64,000 nucleotides of DNA, taken from positions 1-64,000 of the forward strand of contig QNQO01005814.1 in the NCBI GenBank assembly GCA_003290165.1, read 5' to 3'. Shown here one piece after another: positions 12,062 through 22,846 of the stretch (position 1 is its first letter; each line of letters begins with the position of its first letter). The notes under the pieces were generated by a model. The model did not search any database and had not been told where the DNA came from. It saw nothing but the letters and a program-made list of their open reading frames with translations. Source of the stretch: Berberis thunbergii (taxonomy: Eukaryota; Streptophyta; Magnoliopsida; Ranunculales; Berberidaceae). The position numbers and the translations under genes are program-made.

Positions 12062-13639
12062 TCAATATAAAGTTTTAGTTCTTAAAAACTTATGAGATTT
12101 GCAATCATTTAAGAAATAAAGAAATAATTACGCAAACACACTCTATTGATTACTGGAAAGAAGTAACAGCAGGCGGCCTGAGTCGGATACAAAAGGCTTC
12201 ATACTACGAGCATCTGAATCTGATGCAACATAAAGTAAAGACTCGCTTAAACAGCCCAACTACATAAGAACACTCGGAAGGAACAACAAAGGTACCCCAA
12301 GCAAACTTCACTCAACGACTCCTCCGAGAAACATATCCCAAGATCAAGGACAAAAGTGCAAAAAGGGGCTGAGAGTAAAGAGCAGTCGGTTTCTCCGCCA
12401 AATCACTCCCAGAAAGTGACCCGACAACGACAATATAGACCTTGCAACGAGTTGCAGACTTCGTCAAATGACTTTCGTCCTTCCGAATGAGGTAGGAGAG
12501 GGTAGACGAAGATGGCCGCAAGCGATGAAGCAGTCAAGGTTTCACAGTGCTGCCAAGCGAGGATATTTTTTCCCATGTGTTATACTTGGGGCGACTCAGA
12601 GATACCACCCCCAGAAGCAACGATGCATCTACCAACACTTTGATTAACCATAAACTAGCCGTTGGGAGTGTCTCCCAACCTATGGGTTACTACTAACCGC
12701 TTCTAGTCCCAAGGATCCGGGCTTGCTATTTCCCATCTCTAAATATTATTTATTTGTGTTCCGCCGAGAACCCTTCGGGAACTCAAAAGCCTACGATGTT
12801 AGTTGGCCTACATCAGAAGACATATAGAATGGCACAAGGTAACACTGAAGCGTTGATGAATAAACGATAGACTCGTCCCTCTGGAGGGAGTGCAAACTTC
12901 TTTTTCGCAATATGAGAAGAAATTACAAGATCTCAACAAACCGATTAGGTGATTACCCAGAGCGGGTGACCACGCATAACAACGATTCTCATTATGAATC
13001 ATCGGCGTAGATGTAAGAACATTTGAAGGCTACAACGATGGAGATCTCCCTTCAGCCTTTGGAGGACCAAAATCATTTTCTTCAAAAAAGAACATTATAG
13101 GAGATACACTCTGCAGAAGATAATGGCTACAACGATGAAGAAACACCATTATATAGACCTAATGGCTCACCAAACAGGTGTTTTAGCATTAACTGTCAGC
13201 ATTGAATACCATATGGGAAATGAATAGAAGACGGTTCCAAGGAAATTGCACGAGTCCACATTCATCCAATCAACAAGGCTGCACCACTAATTGAGGGAGA
13301 CTGATCGATACTCAATCATCTCGCGATCTACGTTGTACGCATGTTACCATGTGATCTACGTTGTACACGTAGCGTATTTCGTACAATAAACCATATCTCT
13401 CACTCTATGGGCTCATGGACTTGGCCCACTATTCAAACAATATTCTACCGCGTGCCTGACACGGGCATTGAAAAACCTAGTAATTCCTTACACACGGATC
13501 ACACTTGCATATCACCAGTTGATTCAAGGTACCTTTGTCTCTTCATAACTGGTGTGCACAACGCACAACGCACTCTGCTCAAGAATATAGGCTCGCACAC
13601 CCTTAGTTGGCAGAGCCCCTACTTGGCCAGGCAAGCTTA
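12062..13639. other. Spacer of A1 absent from A2
   Basis: A1 and A2 align up to about 12010 (A2 49490) and again from about 14600 (A2 about 49480), so roughly 2.6 kb is extra in A1 or lost in A2. This part shows no domain I recognise. Short reverse-strand frames at 12312-12521 and 12808-13002 have no visible motif. Confidence 0.45.
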
Positions 13640-14490
13640 GTCAGCTTTGGCTGACAACGATGGAATTTGGTTCACCCAGACACCTAGTCCGCCCAGTGTG
13701 GATGTCTTTGGTTTAGGAAGTGAGAGTCCAATTAGCGCTATCATGCCTAGTTACGACGACTCACCAGGGACTGTTTCCCCCTTCGCGAACAATGGTCGCT
13801 AAACCTGATCAGGTAAGCCTAGCTGGTGACGACTGACAACGACAACTTCTAATCAAAGCCCAGACCTGTGGCCACCACTGCGCAGGTGTAAATGGTTTTG
13901 AAGGTGGGAGCCCAATCAGTCCCGAATTGATTCTGATGGCTTGCCACGGGACCATTGCTCTTCTACAGACTATTGTCGCTGAATTACCAACCCAAAACTT
14001 GTAGCCCCTGCTGCGCAGGTGTAGATGGTTTGGAAGGTGGGAGCCTAGTCAGTCCCAAACTGATCCCAACGGCTCGCCATGAGACCACTGTTCTTCTACA
14101 AACTATGGTCACCAAAAATTTTTAAATTTGTAACTTGATGCGCACAGGTGTAGATGATTTGGAAGGTGGGTGCCTAGCTAGTCTTGAATTGATATAGGCG
14201 GCTTGCCACAATACCATTGCTCTTCAGCCTGGTCACTGAATCCCCTCGTCTCAAACTTGTAGCCCGTTTTGCGCGGGTGTAGATGGTTTGAAAGGTGGGA
14301 GACTAGTCAGTCATGAACTAATGTCGACGGTCTCACTATGGGATCATCGCTCTTCAACAGACAATGATCGCTGAATCCTCACTCCCCAAACCTGTAGTCC
14401 ACTTTGCTCGGACATAGATGGTGTGGAAAGTGGGAGCCCCAAATGGCTCGCCACACGACCCCCACTTTCTTTCGAAACAGTGGCCGCAGA
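13640..14490 (+). repeat. Tandem repeat of about 125-130 bp inside A1, about 5-6 degenerate copies
   Basis: Each unit carries the phrases GCGCAGGTGTAGATGGTTTG, GAAGGTGGGAGCC, CAGTCCCGAATTGAT and GACCATTGCTCTTC in that order. The best copies start near 13865, 13990, 14115, 14240 and 14375. Copies have diverged, and the first (13640-13860) is weak. A2 lacks the repeat. Variable tandem repeats in the 3' untranslated part are known from some plant gypsy elements. Confidence 0.7.
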
Positions 14491-15056
14491 GATAAATCAA
14501 AGCTCAAGCAACGTCTTCACACTCACACAAGCTGACATTCTATTACCAGCAAAGGCTACTCATGCCGACCCATAAATCGTCCCGCCAACACGCAAACGAG
14601 TGCTACAAGGAATGCCAGCCCGAGCTTGTGAAACTTGACTCGGGACAAGTGTTCTAATTCAGAGACAATGCATATGCTTGACTATAATAGTTCACTTATG
14701 CCAGCAACCGCAACCGACAGTCAGATAGGCAAAATGAGCCCCTAGTGGCTTACCTTGAGAATGAGCCACAGCTGGGCAACATAGCCCACTTCTAAACCAT
14801 CCATGGAATGCCGACTATCGGACGTGACTAAGCAATAGTGATTTTGAGTCACTTGCAACGCAAATGGTCAAAATCTCAACTACAGATAGACCACTCGGCT
14901 TCCTATTGACCCAACCAGCCTATGCTAAAGTAAAACGACAAGGTGAAATAGGAAGCACACAATAGGGAAAATGAGCATAAAATGGATAAAGAACGTAATC
15001 AAGATAAATCTGTTTTCATTAACAGTTAAAGAAAAAGAGGTACAAGTGTATAAAGT

Positions 15057-17568
15057 CTACTCCTTATCAGGATAGGGTACAGAAACATAATAGCTAAGCT
15101 TAACGGAGGAGGGAGCACGAGTTGCGTCCATACGCGCTACAATCTGAGCATCATGATCCGGATCACCCTCTTCGTTTGATGACACAGAAGCCACTGATAA
15201 CTCTACATATGACATCTTCTTATAACGATCAAGGTCCCATTCCAGATGTTCCTCCTTCATCAGCACTAGCAGCTTCAATATACCGTGTACAACCCAGCGG
15301 AATTCACACTTGCCTTGTTCATGAAGAAGCTCTTCCTTGTGCGCCTTCGCTTCAGCAAGTTCATGCTCCAATAACCTCAGCTTGCATGTCAGCGTATCGA
15401 CCTGAGATTACTCCATAGTCAAACTGTTCTTTACAACACTGAGCTCATGTTGCTCCAATTCAAGTTGGTCCTCGGCCTTCCTCACTTCCCGAGCATTGAA
15501 CTCCACATCGGACTCCAATTGTTGTCTCTTAACAGCCCAATTAACCTCCTTCAAAGCATTCTCCTCAGCGAGAAACTGCAATTTAGAACTCACCTCAGCC
15601 GCAGCTTCCTGCACAATCTCCAAGTCACAATGGGTCAGATCCAACTCGTGTTTGAATCTGTCCCTCGCGGACATCGCCTCTGCTAAGTCAGACTCAAGGG
15701 CTTCCAGAGGAACCCTCTGAGTCTCAGCGACAATGGTCGATTGCTCCATCCTCCTCTCCTCAGTCTACTTCCTCAGCAACTCAATTTCATAAAGTGAGTC
15801 AGAATACAACCTTTGCATGTTCGAGAAGACACGTTCCATGGTGTTCACCCTCTCACAAGTCACCTCGACTTCCGTCCGAGCGACGACCACCTGGTTCAAG
15901 TGAGACATCCCTAGCATAAGGTACTTTAAACCCTTATCCATACGCTATTCTAGTGTATCCTTCTCGGGTTTTGGAGTATGATCTATCAGCCAGCTATGAC
16001 GCCTGCTTATATGCTTCTTCGAAGCGTAATCCACGACAACCTGCTAGTGCCAAACCTGATGGCTCGTCTTCACTAAGTCCGGGGCAAGCTGACTTATCCG
16101 CACATCCGGATGAAGCTCTCCTGGATGAGGAATTACGCTAGCACAATCATTCGCAGTCACCACTACTCCCATGCCCTTCTCTACAGCCTTTCCTTTCTCA
16201 CCAATAGCCGACCCTTTAATGCGAGACAGCTTAACAGAATTCGGAGAAAGAGAAGGAAGCGAGTTGTCCAATGGACTCTCCATCACCTTGAGACGTGGCC
16301 TGGAGCTAAACGGGGAACAATGCGAACTGTGAGAAACTTGGCCCATGTCACCAGGACCACTATCGAACAACCCACCAGTGGGACGAATGGATTCTTGAAC
16401 CTCAGGTGAATCCTCCTCGAAACCTTCTATCAGAACGATCCCAGGGGATCAGCACCAGTAGAAGTCGTTGTTGCAGCTAGCATCAGCTTCTCGCTCAGAG
16501 ATTCCACCTTTATGACACTAAGATTTGATGCATCTTCAACCCCTGCTAATCGCAGGTGGTCTCTCTCCCAGAAGGATACTTTGGCCTATGCCTGGGTAGG
16601 TCGATCAAGCTCACGCTATTCACTTACTGGAGTAGATCATTTGGAAAATGACCCAGTTCTAACACGGAACTTCTTCTAACTCACAAAGGAAGCAAGCGTC
16701 TCAGATAGCCTATCTGTGTCAGACAAAACACGAGCCTTGACTTTGACAGCTTTCCTTTTTCTAGAAGGGGCCCCACCTTCAGACTTAACTTGCGACGATC
16801 GGTAAAGAGTGGGGGCCCCATGCCAGTTGTCTCACATCCCATTGCAAATAAAGTTGGTAACACATATGACATCCCCATTTTCATCGGCAAGTCGTGGGAT
16901 TTCTTTATAGTATTTCGCTCCTTTGGGGTAAGAGGAGTAGTGAGAAACCATCATGCGAGGAAACACGAGCAACGATTAGCATACAATCAAGCGCAACTGA
17001 ATCAAAAGATAAAACTACATTTACGAAGTGGCTTAAACTCTCATTTGAGTGAACGACCCTTGAACTAAAAGTACTTTGAATTCGCAGGAGCTAAGAAGCA
17101 ATACTTTTGCTAGAACTTGAAGTCATCAGGCAAATTCTCAAAGCAAGCAGACGTCGACATTTTACAATCAGCGTGATCGTTCAGCCGAGGAGAAGTCAGT
17201 AACTGGATCACTCGCGGAGTCACACAAACGCCATTTTCCTTCGCTCTAATTAAAATGAGCAGAACGATCATGTACCCATTCGATACCAACTGGGCAAGAG
17301 GAATTCCAAGTAAATCCAAAAAGTCCCAAATCACATCAAGAACAGGAAAATAGACTCCAGTTTATAGCATCCCGCATTACAAACAGATGAACCCTGTCGG
17401 CGGAAACATTGGCGTCTGATCATCCTTCAGAGCATATAATGGTAGGTCCTCAGGGACCTTGAACTTCGTCCGAATTTCAACAAGGCCCGATTAAGAAAGC
17501 AACCTATATTCGTAAAACTCAAGTCCTTTGGCCAAAATTGCATCATCAAAATGGTTTTGGTAAGCCAT
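15057..17568 (-). pseudogene. Antisense gene of A1 (Transposase_28-like N-terminus plus coiled coil)
   Basis: Reads against the element, from near the 3' LTR inward. The start ATG at 17568-17566 (MAYQNHFDD) matches A2 (MARQNHLDD at 54130). A block including FKVPEDLPLYALKDDQTPMF, FPVLDVIWDFLDL and GIPLAQLVSNG (17273-17308) resembles the Pfam 'putative gypsy type transposon' family. A probable splice donor CTTC/GTAAAT lies near 17020. The C-terminal half (15057-15750) is rich in Glu, Leu and Gln with heptad-like spacing, as in a coiled coil. Stops at about 17484 and 17390-17360 and frameshifts make it a pseudogene. Function is unknown; it could be a captured host gene of the plant mobile domain kind. 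Confidence 0.6.
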
Positions 17569-17660
17569 GAAGATGAACAATTTTTTCAATCAGAAAATGA
17601 ACAGAGCAAAATCTCTAAGAGTAAAGAAAATAGAAAAGTTAGTCTCCGCACAAAGGATGA

Positions 17661-17670
17661 CCTAAATAGG
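17661..17670 (-). promoter_or_regulatory. Weak TATA-like box for antisense gene of A1
   Basis: CCTATTTAGG on the reverse strand, about 95 nt before the ATG at 17568. It corresponds to the stronger CCTATATAG in A2 at the same relative place. Confidence 0.35.
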
Positions 17671-17794
17671 GACTGGAACGATGCACATTCAATTAATAAA
17701 GTGTGCGGCTCAAGCAACGATTTAGACTCAATCATCATGAGCGGTGTATCTTTTCAAGAAGTGACTTAGCGAACTAATGTGATGGCCCACTAAC

Positions 17795-17809
17795 TCAGGG
17801 GAGAGTAGC
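17795..17809 (+). promoter_or_regulatory. Polypurine tract of A1
   Basis: CTCAGGGGAGAGTAGC ends directly before the 3' LTR start TGATGATATACC. The same place in A2 reads CGGTAGGAGTAGC. It would prime plus-strand DNA synthesis. Confidence 0.55.
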
Positions 17810-18473
17810 TGATGATATACCAAAATGATCTCAACTTTGTGCCATACACGTGTCATGATGATCTCGACGAATAACAAGCCTTAGCATCAGCCGAACACTA
17901 ATCCGGCCCAACCGGTTCTAATCCCGCCCAATGTAGTCCATTAGACGGATTCTGATTCTTACACCTTACTAGACCCACGTGTCTCACAACTATCCTCAAT
18001 ACCTGTAAGCCTTACTAAGGCAAGTATCACGAAGATCAGCTTCGGACGGGCAAGTATAGTAACTATTTGCTTTCAATTAGGAAATAAATTCCATAGTATG
18101 TATCACATATGGAGACTTCTACCTATAGACTACTCTCGGAACGGGAACTATCTTGCACGTATCTAGGAACACAAGGCTAACAGGGGAACTTCCCTCCATA
18201 ACACGACTCCTAATTAGAAAAGGATCTCCATAAATATCTTCTTTCCTAAACTACGCCATCGATGGCCTATTCAAACCTGGACTCCAGCACTATAAATAAG
18301 ACATGAGGTTGGTAAGCTAAGTTACGCTACAAATTTCCTATTTGTAGCATTACACATTTATCAGAACCTTGTCTAACTTTAGCATCAAAGTGTCATCGTC
18401 TATCAAAACGGTGGTCCGTGGCTCACGTGCGTTCCTTGTGCAGGTCAGCAGGGAGCAGAAAATGATTGCATCA
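17810..18473 (+). repeat. 3' LTR of A1
   Basis: This 664 bp repeat runs from TGATGATATACC to GATTGCATCA and aligns with 7340-8029. Many differences are transitions. The TATA box CACTATAAATAAG lies at about 18290-18302. Confidence 0.85.
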
Positions 18474-18841
18474 GGTGGGATTGAAAATTCTCATCCTGAT
18501 CCCATCCCACTCTAGATCGGGATGAGTTTGATCAATCCTAAACTGATGCAAAAAATTGGGACGAGATCGAAATCGGAATCAGGATCGTGGGATGGGTTGT
18601 CCAACCCTAATTCTTTTTGTCTTGGTAAAGGGAAGAGAATTAGCATTACTTAGCAAGCCCTTATCTTGTGTCTGAACAATTGTGCAACACACAGTTGTCA
18701 ATTACAATCTCATAGACTCGGGCAATCTTCATTTGAGAAAATTGTGCTCATGTGTTAGTTGTTTCAAATTCGTAGTTAGCATTTTGGTAATAATGTTATT
18801 CACCCCCGCATGCCGTGAGATGCAGGAAGCATATTAAATAA
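18474..18841. other. Flank between A1 and the MULE
   Basis: No gene. 18478-18617 holds G- and C-rich text with repeated GATCGGGATGAG or CATCCCAC motifs and ends CAACCCTAA. It may be the other end of the hAT-like sequence seen at about 6765. Confidence 0.35.
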
Positions 18842-20663
18842 CGGAAAATGACTTTTAAGGTCAACTTTTTCACCAAATAGACCATTTAGATATTGTAGTT
18901 GATGTAATGGCTAATTTGTGCATACTTTTATGACTAACAGGGACTTTTTTATTAACCCACGTTAACTCATATAGTTATGGGACATTTTTTACCCTTCCTA
19001 AACAAATAGAAAATTGGATTTTATACTTTTATGACCAACAATGACTCTTTTTATTAATAATTCTAATTTTTATCTTTTATTTTATTTTTTACCCTTAACC
19101 CTACCCACCCCATGTTGTTGGTAGGTACTCGATATTAATGATTCTAATTATAAACAACCAATTATAAGTTTTAATAAGTTATCATTGACTAACAAGTTAA
19201 TCAAATTATTATGCTAAACCTTAGCATGAATTTTTCATAATGTAGCTATGTAGTTAAAACAACGTTATAACGCTGATATAACTTTGATATAACACTTAAC
19301 GGAGGTGAGCCGTTATGTTATGACATTATTCCGTTATGGTATCACAGCTTCGATATAACAGCGTTATATGGTTGTTATTGAAATAACATTTTTTTTCAAT
19401 AACGCCGTTTTAACGTTTTGTATTAATATATAAAAAAAATCACCATTTCATTCTTGATCGAACCAAAACCTCAGACTCATAGGAAAGAAGAAGAACCAGA
19501 GCTCGACATCGCCAATCTACAATGGACGAGACCTCGCCATTTGACAGAGAACGAGAGAAGAAGGGAATGAGACGAAGAGTCGATCGCACTCTCTGTTGCG
19601 ATCTCATTCTCATATAAAGGAAAAATGTTTTTACTAATGTTTTTTGTTTTTGAATTTAATGTTATGAACATGATTTACTTTTTTGACTCTATAATACATT
19701 AATACTTTTTGTGGGTATTAAAAATATAATTAACAAACTATTCCGTTATATCCCGATATATTCTATTATATCCCGCTCTTGAACCGTTATGGGTCCCTTA
19801 TCCGTTTTAACTGCATAGTAATGTAGTTATGATAATTAGAAATTTGGCTTTAATTATTTAATAAAATCAAATTTATTAACTTGTCATAATTTTGATTAGA
19901 AAAATTTACAGGCACCCGTGCATTACCTTTCTTAATGATGATTTCCATAATATAGTTAATAAAATCATTTTTCCCACTATCGAAATTTGATTTCCTATTC
20001 TTCAATGCATGGGTACCTATAAAATAATATATTTTTTTCTCTGTCGTTATTTAGTCACAAGTTTTTTTATCACAGAGTATGATTATAGACTCAGAGGTAA
20101 AATGAAAACCAATATTGAATAAGATAATTTCATGTAAACTAAATAGTGATAGATAATTGAAACAACCATTAATTAAAACAAAAAAAAATTTGCTCTTCAA
20201 ACTCATATATACCTTCACAACTAGTCAAATCAAACACATTCAGAGTGACAAAACATTCAAGAATAAAAAAAATGCTAACATGAAATTATTAATGTAGCCA
20301 TTTGCAGCTAACAATGTCATAAAATAATTTATCAAACTGTAATTAAATAACAAGATAACATAAAAAAAAAAATAATGATTAATGGGGCGGGAGAGGTTAA
20401 GGGTTTAAAAAAAGTAAAAATAACAGAAAAATTAGAATTATTAATAAAAAGAGTCATTGCTGGTCACAAAAGTATAAAATTGGGGTTTCTATTTGTTTAT
20501 GAAGGGTAAATATGTCATATAAGTTTATGAGTTAACATGGGTTAATGAAATAGTCTTTGTTGGTAATAAAAGTATAAAAGTAAACACAAATTAGCCGTTA
20601 CATCAACTACGGTATCTAAATTGTCTATTTTGTGATAAAATAGGCCTTAAAAGTCATTTTTCA
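18842..20663. mobile_element. Non-autonomous Mutator-like element (MULE) with about 270 bp TIRs
   Basis: The left terminus (GGAAAATGACTTTTAAGG) and right terminus (CCTTAAAAGTCATTTTTC) are inverted copies. The similarity continues for about 270 bp on each side (18843-19115 against 20376-20663). The element is flanked by the 9-bp direct repeat ATTAAATAA (18833-18841 and 20664-20672), as expected for Mutator superfamily insertion. No transposase frame is present. A separate hAT-like element sits inside at 19246-19818. Confidence 0.85.
19246..19818. mobile_element. Non-autonomous hAT-like element nested in the MULE
   Basis: Termini CTATGTAGTTAAAAC (19246-19260) and GTTTTAACTGCATAG (19804-19818) are inverted repeats with one mismatch. 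They are flanked by a perfect 8-bp duplication TAATGTAG (19238-19245 and 19819-19826), the hAT signature length. Subterminal regions repeat the motif CCGTTAT or CGTTATA many times on both sides. The short reverse-strand frame at 19477-19671 shows no transposase motif. Confidence 0.8.
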
Positions 20664-20673
20664 ATTAAATAAT

Positions 20674-21984
20674 CAACATGTTATTAAAAAAAAAGGAAAG
20701 TTGCTGCCAACTAAGGTTGTTTCTATGTCCTCGCAAAAGTTGAACCATATCCATAGCATTTAAAGCCAAAATAAAAATTCTCCAGCCTTGATCAAGTCCC
20801 CGATATAGAACCAAGACAACGGTCCAGTTGGGCACGCCGAGTTCATTTAAGCCCACCCACAAATGTGTTTTCAACCTCAGTTGCTAAACCCAACCCATCT
20901 CACTGTCCAAATGGGATCTCACTTCAGAAAATTCATCAAGATGCCAATGTGAACACATTAACAATGTTCAATCTAATTAAATTAACTAGACTAGAAAATT
21001 AATCTATGCACTTCGTCTTTATTTTTCTTACTAATTAAAAGATGGAAAAACAATGTTACTTAATTATATTTGACAATTTGGATTGGTTCAGATTTGAGAT
21101 GTTGTTATTAATGAAAATGGTCGAAAATGAATTGAATTTGCGGTATATTTTGTTATTTTGGGTTATTTTAGATACCTGAAAATGTTGATTCTAACACCGG
21201 TTAGTAGAAGAGAGAGAATAATCATTCTTAAAATGTTGATTCTAATTTTTATGTACAAATGATGTTTATGTGTTCGATGAGCAGTAGCTAGAATCACAAG
21301 GAAAAGAAAAGAAAAAAAAATGAAGCTCATCATTAAGAACTAAGTTTACCATACTAGGGGTGGGCTAGGTCCAGATAAGTTCCAAATTTGAAAGAACCTA
21401 ACTCGAACTATTTAAATTTACCGAATTCAGTTCGATAATTTGAACATTAGGACTGTTTCTTACTCGAACCATTTAGAACGGTCTGATTCCTATGGTTCAA
21501 ATCCACCCACATGGTATTGATTAAGAAGAGCTAACTCGCAGAGGTCTTCAAGCGAACACAAGACAAAAAAAGGCATGAGTGAGTCAGATTCTCTCAATTC
21601 AACACATATCTGCAGCCAAAATAAATATGAATAAAAGTCTAATTGAAAACAAAACACAATCTCCAAGCAAACTTTAACTAGAATCAAAATAAATAAATAA
21701 AATTAAAGAAAGAAAATAGATGATAGAAGTAAACAAGCATATTTGAGTCATGAATAAGGAAATGAAGAGATGATTAAATAAAGTAAAGACCTGAACTGAA
21801 TAGAATGATGGAATTGAAGATGGATCTGAGAAGCTGGGATGTTAAATCGGGTGAGTTGGGTTCATTGTGCATATCGGGTTCAGTTGATGCAAGGCAGGAC
21901 TGACTCACTAGTAGATCAATCAACCAAGGAATGAATACAACACAATGAATCGTTCCCGACCTGCACCAAGCGAATACAAGGCTG
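20674..21984. other. Non-coding stretch right of the MULE
   Basis: AT-rich, with no supported gene. At 21353 the text TAGGGGTGGGC resembles a hAT terminus, but I find no matching inverted end. Frames at 20665-20874 and 21490-21687 show no motif. Confidence 0.35.
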
Positions 21985-22300
21985 AGAGGAGAAGAAGTTT
22001 AATTGGAAGGTCTCATAGAAAGAACGAAAGGCATCGATGACGATGCAGACGATGTTTGGTTGTGTGGGTTGGACAAAGTGGAGAGCAGGGACATCTAGGA
22101 TGATTTTGCGCTCCTTATCAATGAGGAAGTAGAGAGTGGCATCGTGCTTGCGGAGATCTTGATGTGGGTCAGTGGGGAGATGATGTTGTGATAGAACTTC
22201 TAGAAGATGAGGACTTTGTACACCTCTTCGTTTGCGGTGGTGGAGACATTTGAGTTGATGGCTTGGTTGAGATTCAACATTCAGACTATGCAGTTGATTT
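21985..22300 (-). pseudogene. Fragment of a SLY1-type Sec1/Munc18 gene
   Basis: SLY1 is the ER-Golgi SNARE-regulating Sec1/Munc18 protein. On the reverse strand the text reads MLNLNQ then TANEEVYKVLIF (22280 to about 22210), then ISPLTHIK. After a one-base deletion it continues DATLYFLIDKERKIILDVPA and FVQPTQPNI, ending RSFYETFQLNF near 22000. These match the N-terminal region of plant SLY1 as I remember it. A stop precedes MLNLNQ, a TAG follows VLIF, and the rest of the gene (over 500 codons) is missing. No intron interrupts the fragment, so it may be a processed or transposon-captured piece. Confidence 0.7.
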
Positions 22301-22846
22301 CGAGAAGAGGAAGAGAAAAATATGAGAGATGGCAGCAGGTGAAAACTATGAGAGAGACAAAAGATTTGGAGTTTTTAGGGTTCAAATAAAAGTGTGTAAT
22401 CCCAATTATGATACGACATGTGTATAGGTGTTATACAAAATGAGATGGAACCGAATCGTTTGAATTCAAATAATTTGAATTGGACTCAAACCACTCTACA
22501 ACGGATCCAGACCATTTATTAATATATACAATAAAAATGGGGCCGTTTGGAGCAAAGCGAGCTGATTTGGTTTGGATCCGCATTCCTTGGCCTGTTTCCC
22601 ACCCCGACACCAAACTCATTACCAATGAAGAGGTTGGTGCGGTTGATATTTGGATTAATACCATAGAAGTACTCTAAAGTGAAGTTGAACTTTTGTGTGA
22701 TCACACAACAACTATCACCACTTGCGAGACCAATTTAGGTTTCACAATATGGAGTTGGTTGTCCAAACCTAACTGCTATTCACATCAACAACAAAAACAA
22801 AATATGTTAATGATGTAAGCATGGAATGTTTTATGACCACTATCTA
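22301..22846. other. Non-coding stretch before the tandem array
   Basis: Nothing recognised. Overlapping frames on both strands at 22431-22704 have no known motif. Confidence 0.35.

Larger units (their letters stand above)
7340..18473 (+). mobile_element. Family A gypsy copy A1, both LTRs, non-autonomous
   Basis: This 11.1 kb element has a 5' LTR (7340-8029), a tRNA-type PBS, gag, protease, a spacer with tandem repeats, an antisense gene (15057-17568), a polypurine tract and a 3' LTR (17810-18473). A probable solo LTR (8314-9863) interrupts gag. There is no trace of reverse transcriptase, RNase H or integrase on either strand, so it would need enzymes from a partner element. Flanking 5-mers are GGCAG on the left and GGTGG on the right, a poor target duplication. 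The LTRs differ mainly by C/T and G/A changes, which suggests age and methylation decay. Confidence 0.85.
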
